Assembly: GCA_013396635.1 (NCBI GenBank)
Contig: WBMW01003834.1
Location: forward strand, 224,258-288,257
Reading direction: 5' to 3'
DNA length: 64,000 bases
Origin: Penelope pileata
Lineage: Eukaryota; Chordata; Aves; Galliformes; Cracidae
Part shown: positions 27,601-36,990 of the stretch, in pieces
How the letters are laid out: the number at the start of each line of letters is the position of its first letter
Position numbering within the stretch: position 1 is the stretch's first letter
Program-made: the position numbers and the translations under genes
Notes under the pieces: generated by a model
Told to the model about the DNA's origin: nothing
What the model saw: only the letters and a program-made list of their open reading frames with translations
Databases searched by the model: none

Positions 27601-30600
27601 ATGTTAGGTTCTTTCAGGCTTCAAATTCCACCTTAACAGAAGCAACTAAAACAATGTCACATTTCAGCACTTATGCAAAACTGAACGTAGTTTATATATG
27701 AAGAAGGTCAGCACTGCAAATATATGGAAAACGAAGAGAAGGTCAAAGCTAGAAACAACAATTCTCAGGGTGAAACACATGCAAGTATTTCATGTGGCAA
27801 AAAGCAAGATAGCAATTATTTTCATACTTGCTGAGAATATTACCTTGCATTTTTTATTCTCCCTTGTTGGTCTGCATACTCCAATCTGTTAAAAAATGAT
27901 ATCACAAAGTTACAGTATTGAAAATGATTTTTAATGCATCTTATGTACCTACTGATCTTCGTTAAAATCATTTTTTAAATTTGAATATTTAACCTTTCTT
28001 CATAAAATAACATTGCTAACACTGCGTTATGTCTCAAAGCGTTGGATTTTTTCTTTGACTGTTTTACTTTGTTCAAGAAAGAAAACATTTTGAGACATCT
28101 GATCAAAGTGACACTGAAAACAGATCCTATGCCAGTGCTGTGGAACTAACATTTCAGTGACTGTATCTATAGTACCTTCCATGTTGGTCATCTTTATCTG
28201 TATCCATACCTTCCCTGCAGAAACAGAATAAAGCAATATATCACAAATTGAGCAGGATTAGCAAGGTTGTTATCAAACTATCATAAAATTAGAATAAAGT
28301 GTTCCTGTCACCTTTAAATCCTGAAAAGAAAAGAAAAGAACTTAAAAGGAAGAACCTAAAGAAGTTCTGCATTTTCTGTAATATTAAAACATTTCCTTAA
28401 AATCAATTGCATTTCCTTTGAGGCAAATTAAATGGCACAGTTTGATGTGTTTGACAGTACAACATGCCGCAGTTCAAAGATATCATCTGTTACAGAAATG
28501 TTTTCCAGTTAACTAGAGGGGAAAAAACAAAAAAGGACTTCTCAAAGCAGATATTTTTCATGCCTCCATCAGAAACAGGACAACTGATTTCGTTTTACTA
28601 CAGTTAAAAGTTCAAACACAGGCAGTTATCAAAACGCCCACTACAGAATTCACAAATTGTCCAGAACTCACTTGTGCCTGTGTGTTCTACACCTCATTGT
28701 GCCTTACAGTAGTTGATTTTGGGATGGGAGATGGCAACAATTTAGACCAACTTAATGCATTGCAACACTGGAAAAGGCCCAATGCACAGAGTGGATGGAA
28801 AAGTGCATAAAGCTAAGCAGACTTATTTCAAATTGGTACAACTTGCAGTACACATGACTGACTTCTGCCTCAACATCTGAAAAAAAAAAATCTAAGGGAA
28901 GGGCCATAAAGAATAAAAAGGATCCTCCTCATTATATTTTATTATTGTATCTGTATGTACAGAAATAAGCAGGCAACAAAAGTATGAGTCTTCATAGCAG
29001 CATCTGGAAAAAAATGCCTAAGACTACAGGGCTGTTAGATAAAAGAATGAGGAAGAGAATGTTCTGATGCAGGTAAGACCATACAACTGTGCTTAAATGG
29101 GCACTCTTAAGCCTGCCTTAGTCTGGTTTAATTTTTACCTGAAAATTCTAGGTAAAGGGGAGGAAAGGCAAGGAAAAACACCAAGCATCTTTTTTCAAGT
29201 GAAACCAATTATAAAAATATTGATACTTACTCAAAGGGAAAGCCATCAAGTCTGAAAAGAAAGAGAAATAAAGTACACCATATATAGAAATAATAAAGTA
29301 TTTCATTTTCTGTTGAAATTCTCAAGCTAATTTGTATTCTATTTGAAATGAAAAAGAACAGTGAAAACAAAGACATTAGCAGTGCGCATATTTGAAGGAG
29401 ATAAGTTTGTTCAAATAAAGCTATTTTCTGAAGGCATAATTCTGCTTTTTAAGAAAAGCTAACATAGTCAATTTGGAAAAATTAGTAAAACAACAAAACT
29501 AAATTATATCTGATGCAAATCATTGAGATATTGTTTCATCAGCAGAAACAAAAGACCTGTGCTTTATGTATGTTGTCCTTGTGGTTAGATAACTGGAGTT
29601 TCAGAGGACTCCAAGGCCAGGAATAAAAAATACCAACATGTGGCTTAAGTTTCTCAGTTTTTGATTCTGCCCAACAGAACAGATTAACATTTTGTCAGTG
29701 CTAAAGTCCTAATTCTGAACTTCACTCAGACTTTATTTTATCAAAAGGAAAATAAAAGGAATTTCTACATGCAATTTAACCGCTGGCGTCACGCCAAGAC
29801 TTTAAAATGATCTGAAATACCACTGAGCTTTAATATATCGAGAAGCCAGGCATTATAAAAGTCCTATGAAAAATCCTCTTATGTTAGCCCCCGATGTATT
29901 ACTTATTTCCATTCAATACTGGACATTAGCATCCTTAAAATGGTAGTTTTTCATATATTATTCAGTGCGGCTCTTAATTAATCGTCTTTGTGATTAGGTT
30001 TTACAGCCATTTGAATAATGCTAAAGGTTTTCTTCATCTCTCCATTTGTATATTGAGGTCACTGACTTAGTCAATAGCTCAAAGCGCTTCTGATGCTCAC
30101 AGAGAAATAGCACACAGGTCTAGAATAGGATGTAGAAACAGAACGTTGTTTAAACAGCATCAGTCGTCCACTCATAATGTCACTGTAGCTACAGGATGCT
30201 TGTTGTAACAAAGCAAAATATGGAAGAGCTATTTCCACTAGCTACAGGGCAATTTACAAATGCTTCAGGATACTTTCATTTCTTATCAATATTATTTCAA
30301 CTTAAAACTCTACTGCCAACAAAAGAAATTAAGTGTTGATAGACATGTGCACGAAGTCTTGGATTCCAGCATTTGACTAAAACGGCCTGTAGTGGAGAAC
30401 AGATAACCTTAGCTGAAATTACAGCAATAAGATGAAGAGGAATTTCCCTGGATGAGTGGCACCAGAAAGAACTGAATGAAAGCTGGCATGGAAAGTTGAA
30501 ATTGTAGCTGACCAATAAGCTTGTTTGTACTTGAGAAGTGAATGCACACTGAAACAATCAAGTTCTTCTTTACACCCTGAATTCACTGGTAAAGGAAGCA

Positions 30601-32401
30601 TCAAACTGGACACACACCGTTTATATAAAAACAAAGAAATAGCTCTTTAACAGGCAGCAAAAGTTTAACGGCAGCAATTCCTGAACATTTATAAATACAA
30701 ACACGAAGAAAGAGGGCTCAAGGAATTCTACCTTAATTCTGCTTAAAAACAGGAATATTCACTAACTACTGTTTCCTTTGCAACAAAACACGAACTGTGG
30801 TAGGATGACAGCTGTTGTAAACTGACTCAAGGAAACAGTATCTCACATATTTAATAAAATGCACATACAACCTAAAGGGCAGAATCGTAACTTACAAGAG
30901 CAAGCTGTCTTTTGGAAAAGAGGACTTGAGCAATGCTTCCTACTCAGAAGTATAAAGATGGAGAAATTCTTTCTAGAGAAGAGGAAGTTGGTAAGATTGA
31001 GGCTTTTCACTGAATTTTGTAGGAGTCAATTCAACTAGAGGGAGTCATGTACTTTTCAAGAAGGCTAAATGTATATCACAGAAGGTATGTATGCAATACG
31101 TGCATGGTCCCCAAACAGTAGTTAAAGTTTTGCACAGAAATTCTCCTAAAAATAAACTCTATGCACAGGGAACCTAATTCTTAATTATCGTCATCAGCAC
31201 AGATGAAAAGCTCTGCTCCTCCCTGCACAGTGAACTGCCAGCAATGAGAAGGACCACAATGATAAAATTTGTGCCAAGTTGCATAAAAATGGACAATGTA
31301 GCTGTGTTAACAACGGATGGGGCCCATCCACAACTTACCCTGCAGCTAGACTCTATAGAGTTACCATTCATACGAAGTTTACATAGTAACTTAGTAAGTT
31401 TATACAGTAACATAGCAGGCATGTTGGTCTTTGTGTACCTACTGCAGAACACATTACACAGTTGGAAATTTGGCACACCTTACTTGGACCTTCACTATTT
31501 TAAAGTACGGTTGGTGTGATTTCTTTCTGTGTCAAACACCTGCCCTAAGACAGCAGGTATAGCTTAGATGGTGCTTCTAAGTGCTGTTGGTAGAAAGCAT
31601 CCCTTGAAGAGAAGCAGCTTTCTTGAAATGGAAACATATTACCGATTCCAGAGAAAACAAATTTATGTTGCCGGGAATAATAGTGTGCAATCAGATACCA
31701 ACACAAAATGAAATAATTTGATTAAACAAAAGGCAGTCCTCTACTGCAGCAAACCAGAGATTACCCAGACTCATATTTAACTGTGCCACCAAAATAGCTT
31801 AATCAGGCAAAGTTTGGCAGCACACTGATAGGAAGTGAATAAAAAGGCAAAAAATAGGTTAAGAGAAGGAACTATTCCTAGTTTTGCTTCTGCTTTCTAA
31901 TTAATTATTAGCTTCCCTCCTGCTGGTCAGACACTCTACTTCCTATGTACATGGTCAACATAATCAACCTTCACATCATATGTTTCATCAGTGTTTCTTT
32001 TTCCCCTCATTAGGCAAAGGTTTCTTGCCTGAGCCTTACCTCATTTGATAGCCCTCAATTCCAGCTGCACTGAGATGAAGGCCTTATTCTTATTACTAAA
32101 TAATGAACTTTCCTTTTAGTGCGCAGTAGCTTTCTCTTTGTTACAGCCTTTAAACAACAGGTTGTCATGAAAAGGTTATTAACCTTATTTCTATTGTCTC
32201 TCCATATTGTTCTGTTCAAACAGCTTTTTAGCAGTGTCACATCAAGAGAAATCCAACTTACTGATAATCAGTAGAGCTTCCCTTCCTTTTTCGATTACAA
32301 TCCACTCCTGAAGTGCTAAGGGAACTTGAGATCAAATCAGCAGGGTCTGGTGACATAAAGTCACTAATTGTCGAAGAAATGTCCATCCTTTGGTCTGCCA
32401 T
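9508..32401 (-). CDS. ARNTL: BMAL1 (ARNTL), bHLH-PAS core circadian transcription factor
   Basis: This is the complete coding region on the minus strand: ATG at 32401, stop TAA at 9510-9508. Sixteen constitutive coding exons sum to 1881 nt (626 aa); a 21-nt cassette microexon gives 633 aa. In order: the NLS NRKRKG (36-41), the bHLH (about 72-125; E-box contacts His77, Glu81 and Arg85 present), PAS-A (about 143-215), the SUMO motif VKVE at Lys259, PAS-B and PAC (about 326-444), Lys538 (the CLOCK acetylation site, Lys537 in mouse), and the C-terminal transactivation domain with Leu606-Leu607 and the Trp624-Pro625 switch. BMAL1 binds CLOCK or NPAS2 in the nucleus, activates E-box genes such as PER and CRY, and is repressed by CRY. 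The start MADQRMDISS is diagnostic and separates it from ARNTL2. Every junction is GT-AG and in phase. Domain limits are family knowledge; residues were read here. Confidence 0.98.
9838..9867 (+). repeat. 15-bp perfect tandem duplication
   Basis: CAGAATACAGAAGTT occurs twice in direct succession inside the last BMAL1 intron. It looks like a recent replication-slippage duplication, with no coding effect. Confidence 0.85.
10181..10283 (-). CDS. ARNTL: BMAL1 exon, C-terminal linker
   Basis: It encodes ILNGGTPDISSAGLLSGQIQ and DSSGYPYSDNSSIL. The acceptor is CTCTTTCAAG and the donor CTTG|GTAAGT. It is moderately diverged from mammals, as expected for a disordered linker. Confidence 0.95.
11947..12040 (-). 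CDS. ARNTL: BMAL1 exon with acetylation-site lysines
   Basis: It encodes IRGSSPSSCGSSPLNITSTP and PPDTSSPGSKK. The final two residues are Lys538-Lys539; Lys538 matches the CLOCK-acetylated lysine (Lys537 in mouse numbering). The acceptor is TATGATAG and the donor AAG|GTAAGA. Confidence 0.96.
13126..13234 (-). CDS. ARNTL: BMAL1 exon, Gly-rich C-terminal region
   Basis: It encodes GPKRTHPTVPGIPGGTRAGA and KIGRMIAEEIMEIH. The acceptor is TTGTTTCAG and the donor CAG|GTAAGA. Confidence 0.97.
14752..14840 (-). CDS. ARNTL: BMAL1 exon, post-PAS segment
   Basis: It encodes STNILDSGDAAFPQLAASPH and MDSVLQAGEG. The acceptor is GAAATCCACAG and the donor GAAG|GTAACT. The first dozen residues differ from the mammalian LANVLEGGDPTF, but FPQL and SPHSMDS are retained, so this is the same exon with divergent sequence at its 5' end. 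Confidence 0.94.
15137..15182 (+). repeat. A-rich low-complexity run
   Basis: An AAAATAAAATAAAAA-type tract passes into GGAGAAAAAAAGGAG within the 14841-15480 intron. It is simple low-complexity DNA; no adjacent retrocopy was recognised. Confidence 0.8.
15481..15631 (-). CDS. ARNTL: BMAL1 exon, PAS-B and PAC motif
   Basis: It encodes VLQTREKITTNCYKFKIKDG, RSRWFSFMNPWTKEVEYIV and ends STNTVV plus two bases of a Ser codon. The acceptor is CTGGTTTAG and the donor TTTC|GTAAGT. Confidence 0.96.
15984..16090 (-). CDS. ARNTL: BMAL1 exon, PAS-B
   Basis: It encodes ATAILAYLPQELLGTSCYEY and DDIGHLAECHRQ. The acceptor TTCCCAAG lies downstream of an unusually long all-pyrimidine stretch (16114-16158 on this strand). 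The donor CAAG|GTACGA lacks G at +5. Confidence 0.96.
16114..16158 (+). repeat. 45-nt uninterrupted purine tract (pyrimidine tract on the BMAL1 strand)
   Basis: Every base from 16114 to 16158 is A or G on the + strand, so on the transcribed-gene strand it is a 45-nt C/T run starting 24 bp upstream of the 16090 acceptor. It could act as an extended polypyrimidine tract or form triplex DNA; neither is shown. Confidence 0.85.
18386..18632 (-). CDS. ARNTL: BMAL1 exon, PAS-B start, with tandem NAGNAG acceptor
   Basis: It encodes ADRKSFCTIHSTGYLKSW, then MGLDEDNEPDNEGCNLSCLV and HAIDGKFVFVDQ. The acceptor reads TATAGCAG: use of the first AG (exon from 18632) adds Ala274, and use of the second (exon from 18629) omits it. 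Both keep the frame. The donor is AGAG|GTAAGA. Confidence 0.97.
19817..19966 (-). CDS. ARNTL: BMAL1 exon, inter-PAS region with SUMO motif
   Basis: It encodes GLPVKTDITPGPSRLCSGAR, RRSFFCRMKCNRPS and VKVEDKDF, ending STCSKKK. Lys259 sits in the consensus psi-K-x-E (VKVE), the reported sumoylation site. The acceptor is TGCTACAG and the donor AAAG|GTAACA. Confidence 0.97.
20451..20482. repeat. Perfect 13-bp inverted repeat with 6-nt loop
   Basis: The arms CAAAACACACCCA (20451-20463) and TGGGTGTGTTTTG (20470-20482) are exact reverse complements separated by AAGAGC. The structure sits directly before a CR1 fragment in a BMAL1 intron. Confidence 0.9.
20560..20707 (+). mobile_element. CR1 LINE 3'-end fragment, + orientation
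   Basis: The sequence shows the CR1 3' end: GGAGGTGTTCAAGGCCAGG, then CCCATGGCAGGGG, then GGTCCCTTCCAACCCAAAC and CTCTATGATG. It is 5'-truncated, as most CR1 copies are. The left boundary is approximate. It is antisense to BMAL1 transcription. Confidence 0.9.
22256..22373 (-). CDS. ARNTL: BMAL1 exon, PAS-A
   Basis: It encodes NDLIGQSLFDYLHPKDIAKV and SSSDTAPRERLIDAK. The acceptor is ATCCCTACAG and the donor AAAA|GTGAGT. Confidence 0.97.
23288..23380 (-). CDS. ARNTL: BMAL1 exon, PAS-A
   Basis: It encodes [20 protein letters not shown] and ends in KILNYSQ: 31 codons in phase 0 at both ends. The acceptor is CCTAATTAG and the donor CAG|GTATTC. Confidence 0.96.
24391..24470 (-). CDS. ARNTL: BMAL1 exon, bHLH to PAS-A linker and PAS-A start
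   Basis: It encodes ATNPYTEANYKPAFLSDDEL and KHLILR. The acceptor is TTTTCTTTAG and the donor AGG|GTATGT. The 80-nt length fits exactly between the flanking phases. Confidence 0.96.
26752..26909 (-). CDS. ARNTL: BMAL1 bHLH exon
   Basis: It encodes EAHSQIEKRRRDKMNSFIDE and NAMSRKLDKLTVLRM, ending HMKTLRG. The basic region carries His77, Glu81 and Arg85, which read CACGTG, and Ser90 (the reported CK2 site) is present. The acceptor is TTGTTTAG and the donor G|GTAAGT. Confidence 0.98.
27844..27885 (-). CDS. ARNTL: BMAL1 42-nt coding exon (LEYADQQGRIKNA)
   Basis: The acceptor is TTTTTTAACAG and the donor AAG|GTAATA. The exon lies just before the basic region and encodes LEYADQQGRIKNA, with split Arg codons at both ends. 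Confidence 0.94.
28176..28214 (-). CDS. ARNTL: BMAL1 39-nt coding exon (EGMDTDKDDQHG)
   Basis: The acceptor is TTTCTGCAG. The exon encodes the acidic segment EGMDTDKDDQHG plus two bases of an Arg codon. The donor AAG|GTACTA is weak (no G at +5). The mammalian counterpart reads ESMDTDKDDPHG. Confidence 0.93.
29231..29251 (-). CDS. ARNTL: BMAL1 21-nt cassette microexon (LDGFPFE)
   Basis: Acceptor TTCTTTTCAG, 21 bases, donor GA|GTAAGT. Phase matches both neighbours: inclusion gives YQ-LDGFPFE-EGMD and skipping gives YQ-EGMD, both in frame. I recall the equivalent peptide LDGFAFE in the longer mouse isoform, so the cassette looks conserved. The exon is too short to show as an open frame and is easily missed by gene finders. 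Confidence 0.9.
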
Positions 32402-32409
32402 TGGATTGT
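32262..32409 (-). CDS. ARNTL: BMAL1 initiator exon (8 nt of 5'UTR plus codons 1-46)
   Basis: The acceptor AACATTAG is followed by 8 untranslated bases and ATG at 32401. It encodes MADQRMDISSTISDFMSPDP and then the NLS CNRKRKG, and ends TDY plus two bases at the donor CA|GTAAGT. The upstream polypyrimidine tract is dominated by an uninterrupted run of 20 T (A on the + strand, 32421-32440). Residue 21 is Ala (GCT), where mammals have Thr. Confidence 0.96.
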
Positions 32410-32420
32410 CTAATGTTACC

Positions 32421-32440
32421 AAAAAAAAAAAAAAAAAAAA
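32421..32440 (-). repeat. T20 homopolymer in the polypyrimidine tract of the BMAL1 initiator exon
   Basis: Twenty consecutive A on the + strand (T on the gene strand) lie 10 bases before the acceptor AG of the ATG exon, preceded by a further CC-T7 stretch. A tract this long is expected to vary in length. Confidence 0.9.
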
Positions 32441-32506
32441 GGAAAAAAAGGAATTAAGCACAACTACTTTACACTAACAATACATTTGTGTATATTTGTC
32501 AGTGTN

Positions 32507-32687
32507 TATCACATACAAGATACAGAATCACAGAACCACAAAGCTGTAGAGGTTGGAAGGTACCTCTGGAGATCACCCAGTCCAACCTCTCATGTTCATG
32601 TGGAACCTCCAGTGCTCCAGTCTGTGCTCGCTGCCCCCCATCCTGTTGCTGGGCACCACAGATAAGAGCCTGGCGCCATCCTCTTGA
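32507..32687 (-). mobile_element. CR1 LINE 3'-end fragment (copy 1), bounded by single Ns
   Basis: This is CR1 in reverse orientation: GAATCACAGAACCACAAAG, GAGGTTGGAAGGTACCTCTG, GATCACCCAGTCCAACCTC. It matches 32831-33011 at every base but one over 181 bp, including about 15 bp of apparent flank. An unresolved base lies immediately before it (32506) and immediately after it (32688). It is a likely duplicate or an assembly artefact. Confidence 0.85.
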
Positions 32688-32830
32688 NTCACTGAGTTAA
32701 TAATCAGAAATTTACATATTTTTAACACATACATGCATACACACACAACATAAATCCCAAATTCAGAACACCTAAAACTGCAAAAATTACAATTTTATTT
32801 CTTTTTTTTTTCAGCTACCGTTGTGTTAAA

Positions 32831-33290
32831 TATCACATACAAGATACAGAATCACATAACCACAAAGCTGTAGAGGTTGGAAGGTACCTCTGGAGATCAC
32901 CCAGTCCAACCTCTCATGTTCATGTGGAACCTCCAGTGCTCCAGTCTGTGCTCGCTGCCCCCCATCCTGTTGCTGGGCACCACAGATAAGAGCCTGGCGC
33001 CATCCTCTTGACTCCCACTCTGTCGATACCATTAAGTGTTGACAATAACCCCTCCCTCCCAGTCTTTACTTCTCCAGGCTGAACAGCCTCAGGTCTCTCA
33101 GCCTTTCTTTGTTAAGGGAGATGCTCCAGGCCCCTAACCATCCCTGTAGCCTTCCACTGGACTCTCTCCAGCAGTTTCCTGTCTTTCTTGAAGTGAGGAG
33201 CACAGAACTTGACACAGCACTCCAGACGTGGCCTCAACAGGGCAGGACAGAGGGTGAGAACCTCCCTCGACCGGCGATCTTAAGGTTCCA
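32831..33290 (-). mobile_element. CR1 LINE 3'-end fragment (copy 2, longer)
   Basis: The minus-strand CR1 continues past the duplicated 181 bp into typical 3' coding-end sequence: CTCTCAGCCTTTCTTTGTTA, GGACTCTCTCCAGCAGTTTC, GACACAGCACTCCAGACGTG. It is 5'-truncated, lies in the first BMAL1 intron and is co-oriented with BMAL1. Confidence 0.9.
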
Positions 33291-36200
33291 TTTCTTTCCT
33301 CCCTTCCTCCTCCAGGGGAAAAGAAATGTGCATCAATATGAAGGCCAACATTAAAGACTTCTCCTTTGTATTTTCAGGTGCAAGCACTGAGTGCATTCTT
33401 AGGTATCCGTACTTGCTCATCAAGATGTAGCATGCAGAATGGCTTCTCTCCGCCCTGCTTCTCCACCCACTGTCAACACGACTTTTAACTAAAGGCTTAC
33501 TCTTACTTTAACTGCTCAGCCTGCTGCTGCTACCTAACATAAGTAAAGGGTAAGTTCTGTCTTTTGCTTAGTAGGAACACTAATCTCTCCTTCATTTGAG
33601 GATCATATTCTCAAAGTTCATGAGGTTTGAGAGTTTTACTCTTCCTGAATTTTATGGAAAAGAATTCAGAAGATGTTGATACAAAATTAATGAATTAAAT
33701 TAATACCTCCACCAAAGCAGATCCCCCCTAAAAAAACCCTAATATCTCAGTGGTGGTCTAAGATGAGTAGTTAAAGGTACAAAATAATTTAATTAGCATT
33801 TTTCATCTAGAAGATACATGGTTTAAGCCCCTAGACTGCAAATATTACTTTGCTGAAAGAAACACTGAAAAGCTTACTCATCAGCAAATGTCATCAGCTG
33901 TGAAGCACAAGAGATTTTACCTGAAAGCTTGTCTTGGAAGGCTAGATCCACCTGGAGGAAGAAGATGCTCAGCCTGAAGCAGCTGATTGCATTAAAACTT
34001 TTTCATGCCTCATAGTCTGTTAGTCAAGTTTCTTCAAAAACCTGAATGGGAAGACAAGCAGCAAGCATAAGAACCACGTTCAAGGCCAGTTTGTTTAGAA
34101 CAACTGTTTTAGACACTGTTTACAGCAGCGAACAGACGTTTTACCTGAAAAATGTCTTATCTACTCTAGAGTAGAATTTTAACTTCCTCATGAAGTACAG
34201 AAGCTTCATCCATTATCAGAAGGGTTAAATGTTGGGATGTGCATTTCCAACAGACCAAGAACTGGAATAGAAGGAATCTCCCCAACATCACTTCCTTTTG
34301 GGCCCTCTTTATCACTCTTAGATTTTTGCAGCTTATCACCTAAAACTCCTCCACTCAGAATAATCAGGTCTGAACACATTTATTGTCAGATGCTACCAAA
34401 ATGAGTCAAATTGCTGCTTTACTGCAAAGAAAGGCAGCCTTACTGTTAAGGCAGTCATAGCAGTAAGATAATTTTGGTTGGGCTCACTATTTTATTTTCC
34501 CTTGCAACAGCACTTGACATTTTCAAAGAAAGAGGGGTTAAACTTCTTGTTCTATTCTGCAGGCTTCGAGTTTAAAACAAAATTCACATCTCACGCTGGA
34601 AACTTAAGTCCGCAAATGCATCTCCCAACTACACTGCAAACACAGTGGATGGCCAGCAGATGAATGTTGTTCTTTCCCAGATTCCTGCCATGAAAAGTTA
34701 TTTTTATGCAAGATTTACTACGTGAGACTTTAAAACCATCCTAAGACCACCTCTTGCAAGAGCTTTGAAAGTCTTTTGGACATGCTCTTTTCCAGTTGAT
34801 GCTTGTGCGATCATTGTGTCTGCCTTTCCAACCTGGGATGCAAGCAGAACTTCCCAAACAGACAGCAAGCTCCCAGGACACTTGCAGACTTGAGTCTCAA
34901 GTCTAAAAACTAATATTCTGCCAACGTGGCCACACTGTAAGCAATTCTACTGTATCCCTTATATAAACAGGTTAAGAGTTAGAAGCTAATTGAAACCCTA
35001 CAAAATACAAAGTCAACGGCATCATTTTCTTCAGCTCTGCCAGAATAGCAAATCTGGAATTCATTTCAGAAGTTTATTACTGTAATAGGACCAGTGAGTT
35101 AAATAGCACTTGAGATCAATGTGCTTAAATCTAAGATCGGGCAAGTCACCACCTTAATACCACCAATTTGTGAACACAAAACTGCTATTCTAGAAGGAGA
35201 CTTTTCAAATTGCTTTTGAGGGCTCACCATGCATCTCACTGGACAGCTTCTCTGTGATCCTTTCTCAAAAACGAATAAGGGGTCAGCAGTTTACAGATGT
35301 AAACATACTGTACATACTGGAACAGGCAAGTTAGAAGGGCAGCTGGCACCAGAAAGTCATTGACAAAAGCTAAAGTAATGCAGAGTTTAAGAATGCTATG
35401 AGTTGCCATTGACTCCACAACCACAACTTACTTTACAAGAAGGCTTTTATGCACACTAATACAATTACGTGCAGACCAGACCTTACTTTCATTTTATATT
35501 AGCCTTTTCCTAGTTACCTACTTTGTCTCTCCTACTCAAGCAGTCCAACAAGTACAAACTTGATTATGTTACTGTGGTTTCTGAGATTACTGAAGATTAA
35601 TTTACAACCCTCCAGTTAATCCAGTCAATGACCATTTATCTGCTTTTGATTCAGACACAAAAACATTATCTTCGACCTCAGTTACGTGCAGAAGTTAGTT
35701 ACAGCTACACCTAGTATGGCCTGTGGCTAAGCCCTGCAAATACAGGGATGAAAGTACTGTCACACCAAACTACCTCTTATGCTGCCCAATCACTGTGCAT
35801 CCAGGATTCAGTCTTGGAATCTGACATAAAACCCTGAGCATTGCATAATGCACCTGCTAGAAACAAGTAGCTCTCAACATCCCTGACCCAAGCATTCACC
35901 TTTAGATCTCAGAAGCTCGTGAGCACCTCCATGTGAGCACACTTGTTGAACTCACACTTTACTGTTTAATACAGTCTCACTGACCACTTATGATAACCTC
36001 AGATATAAGGGGAAAACGTGCTGAAATTAAGAAAGAAAGTGGAAGAAAACATCTATTTTAAATCTAACACAGTTATTTCCTTTTTAAGGATGCCTGCAAC
36101 AGCCAGCATTCCAGCTTAAAAAACAGAACGCTGTCATTGGTGTACTTCAATGTAAAAAAATTGCCTTGTTGTTCATCTCAAACCAGAAGTTTCAAAGCAG

Positions 36201-36990
36201 TTTTATAGAAAAAAAATATTGAAATAAGTATCCATTCAACTCCGCTGCTCTTCTAAATTGTACAAGCAAGTGTCTATATTTGATAGTTTCAAAGCAGTTA
36301 CTTTAAGTGCCTTGGCCATTTAAGTAGAGGAAAACTACATTAAAAAAACAGAATTCTCAATTTCTTTTCAAGTCAGCCCTTTCTCCACCATGTCCCAAAG
36401 GCTCATCTCAGTTCTAACAACCACAGTCCTACATTTCAGCATTATGGGAATTGAAAATCATGCACGTCTCTTGAGATGAGGTTTAAAGTTAAAAATGTCA
36501 ACATGAGGATCAGAGCAAAAATCAGCATGCCCCACTGTAATAAACAGTGAACAGTTCAGAGAAATGTTCTGTTGTCAGGCTTTCTTAAAGCTCTTGAAAA
36601 GAGAATATTTAAGGTTTTCAGCCCCAAGCTGCTAGCTTTTCAAAGGCTCAAAAAATCCTCTGTGAAAAGCAACACAATAATTACCCATAGACAGGGGTAA
36701 CTTGAACTCCCTAGCACAAGCAAAGCCCAAATCTTCCTTTTATGAACCCTACCCTGTTGCCAAAGTACTCCAAGGACCTACTTGAAAAAATGCCATGTAG
36801 GCGACTTCCTGATTAAATATTGTTATTGCACCGCACGACAGCGTCTCTCCACAGCCCACTCTGGACCACTTTCTTGAGGATTCCCCTCCCGTGCATTCAA
36901 CCTCTTTGCCTAACCCCTTGTAACAAGGCTAATGAGGCAGTAAAATCAAATCTTACCTTTCATTCCTTTAACAAGAAAAAAAAGTTAGCT

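Larger units (their letters stand above)
9669..32261 (-). other. ARNTL: BMAL1 introns between coding exons
   Basis: The introns run between the coding exons listed, from 290 bp (27886-28175) to about 4.0 kb (28215-32261, or 3.0 kb plus 1.0 kb if the microexon is included). They are AT-rich and otherwise unremarkable. Identifiable contents are a CR1 fragment and adjacent hairpin at 20.45-20.71 kb, a purine tract at 16.11-16.16 kb, an A-rich run near 15.14-15.18 kb and a short tandem duplication at 9838-9867. I saw no RNA genes and no second gene on either strand. Confidence 0.8.

Noticed and set aside
32402..32461. Upstream in-frame Met giving an N-terminal extension (MLNSFFSFF...) to BMAL1
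   Set aside because: The extension is the translated T-rich polypyrimidine tract of the intron. The acceptor AG at 32411-32410 and the conserved MADQRMD start at 32401 are clear.
32488..33354. Small open frames near 32.5-33.3 kb on both strands
   Set aside because: They fall inside CR1 LINE fragments and are short, broken and non-coding in this context.
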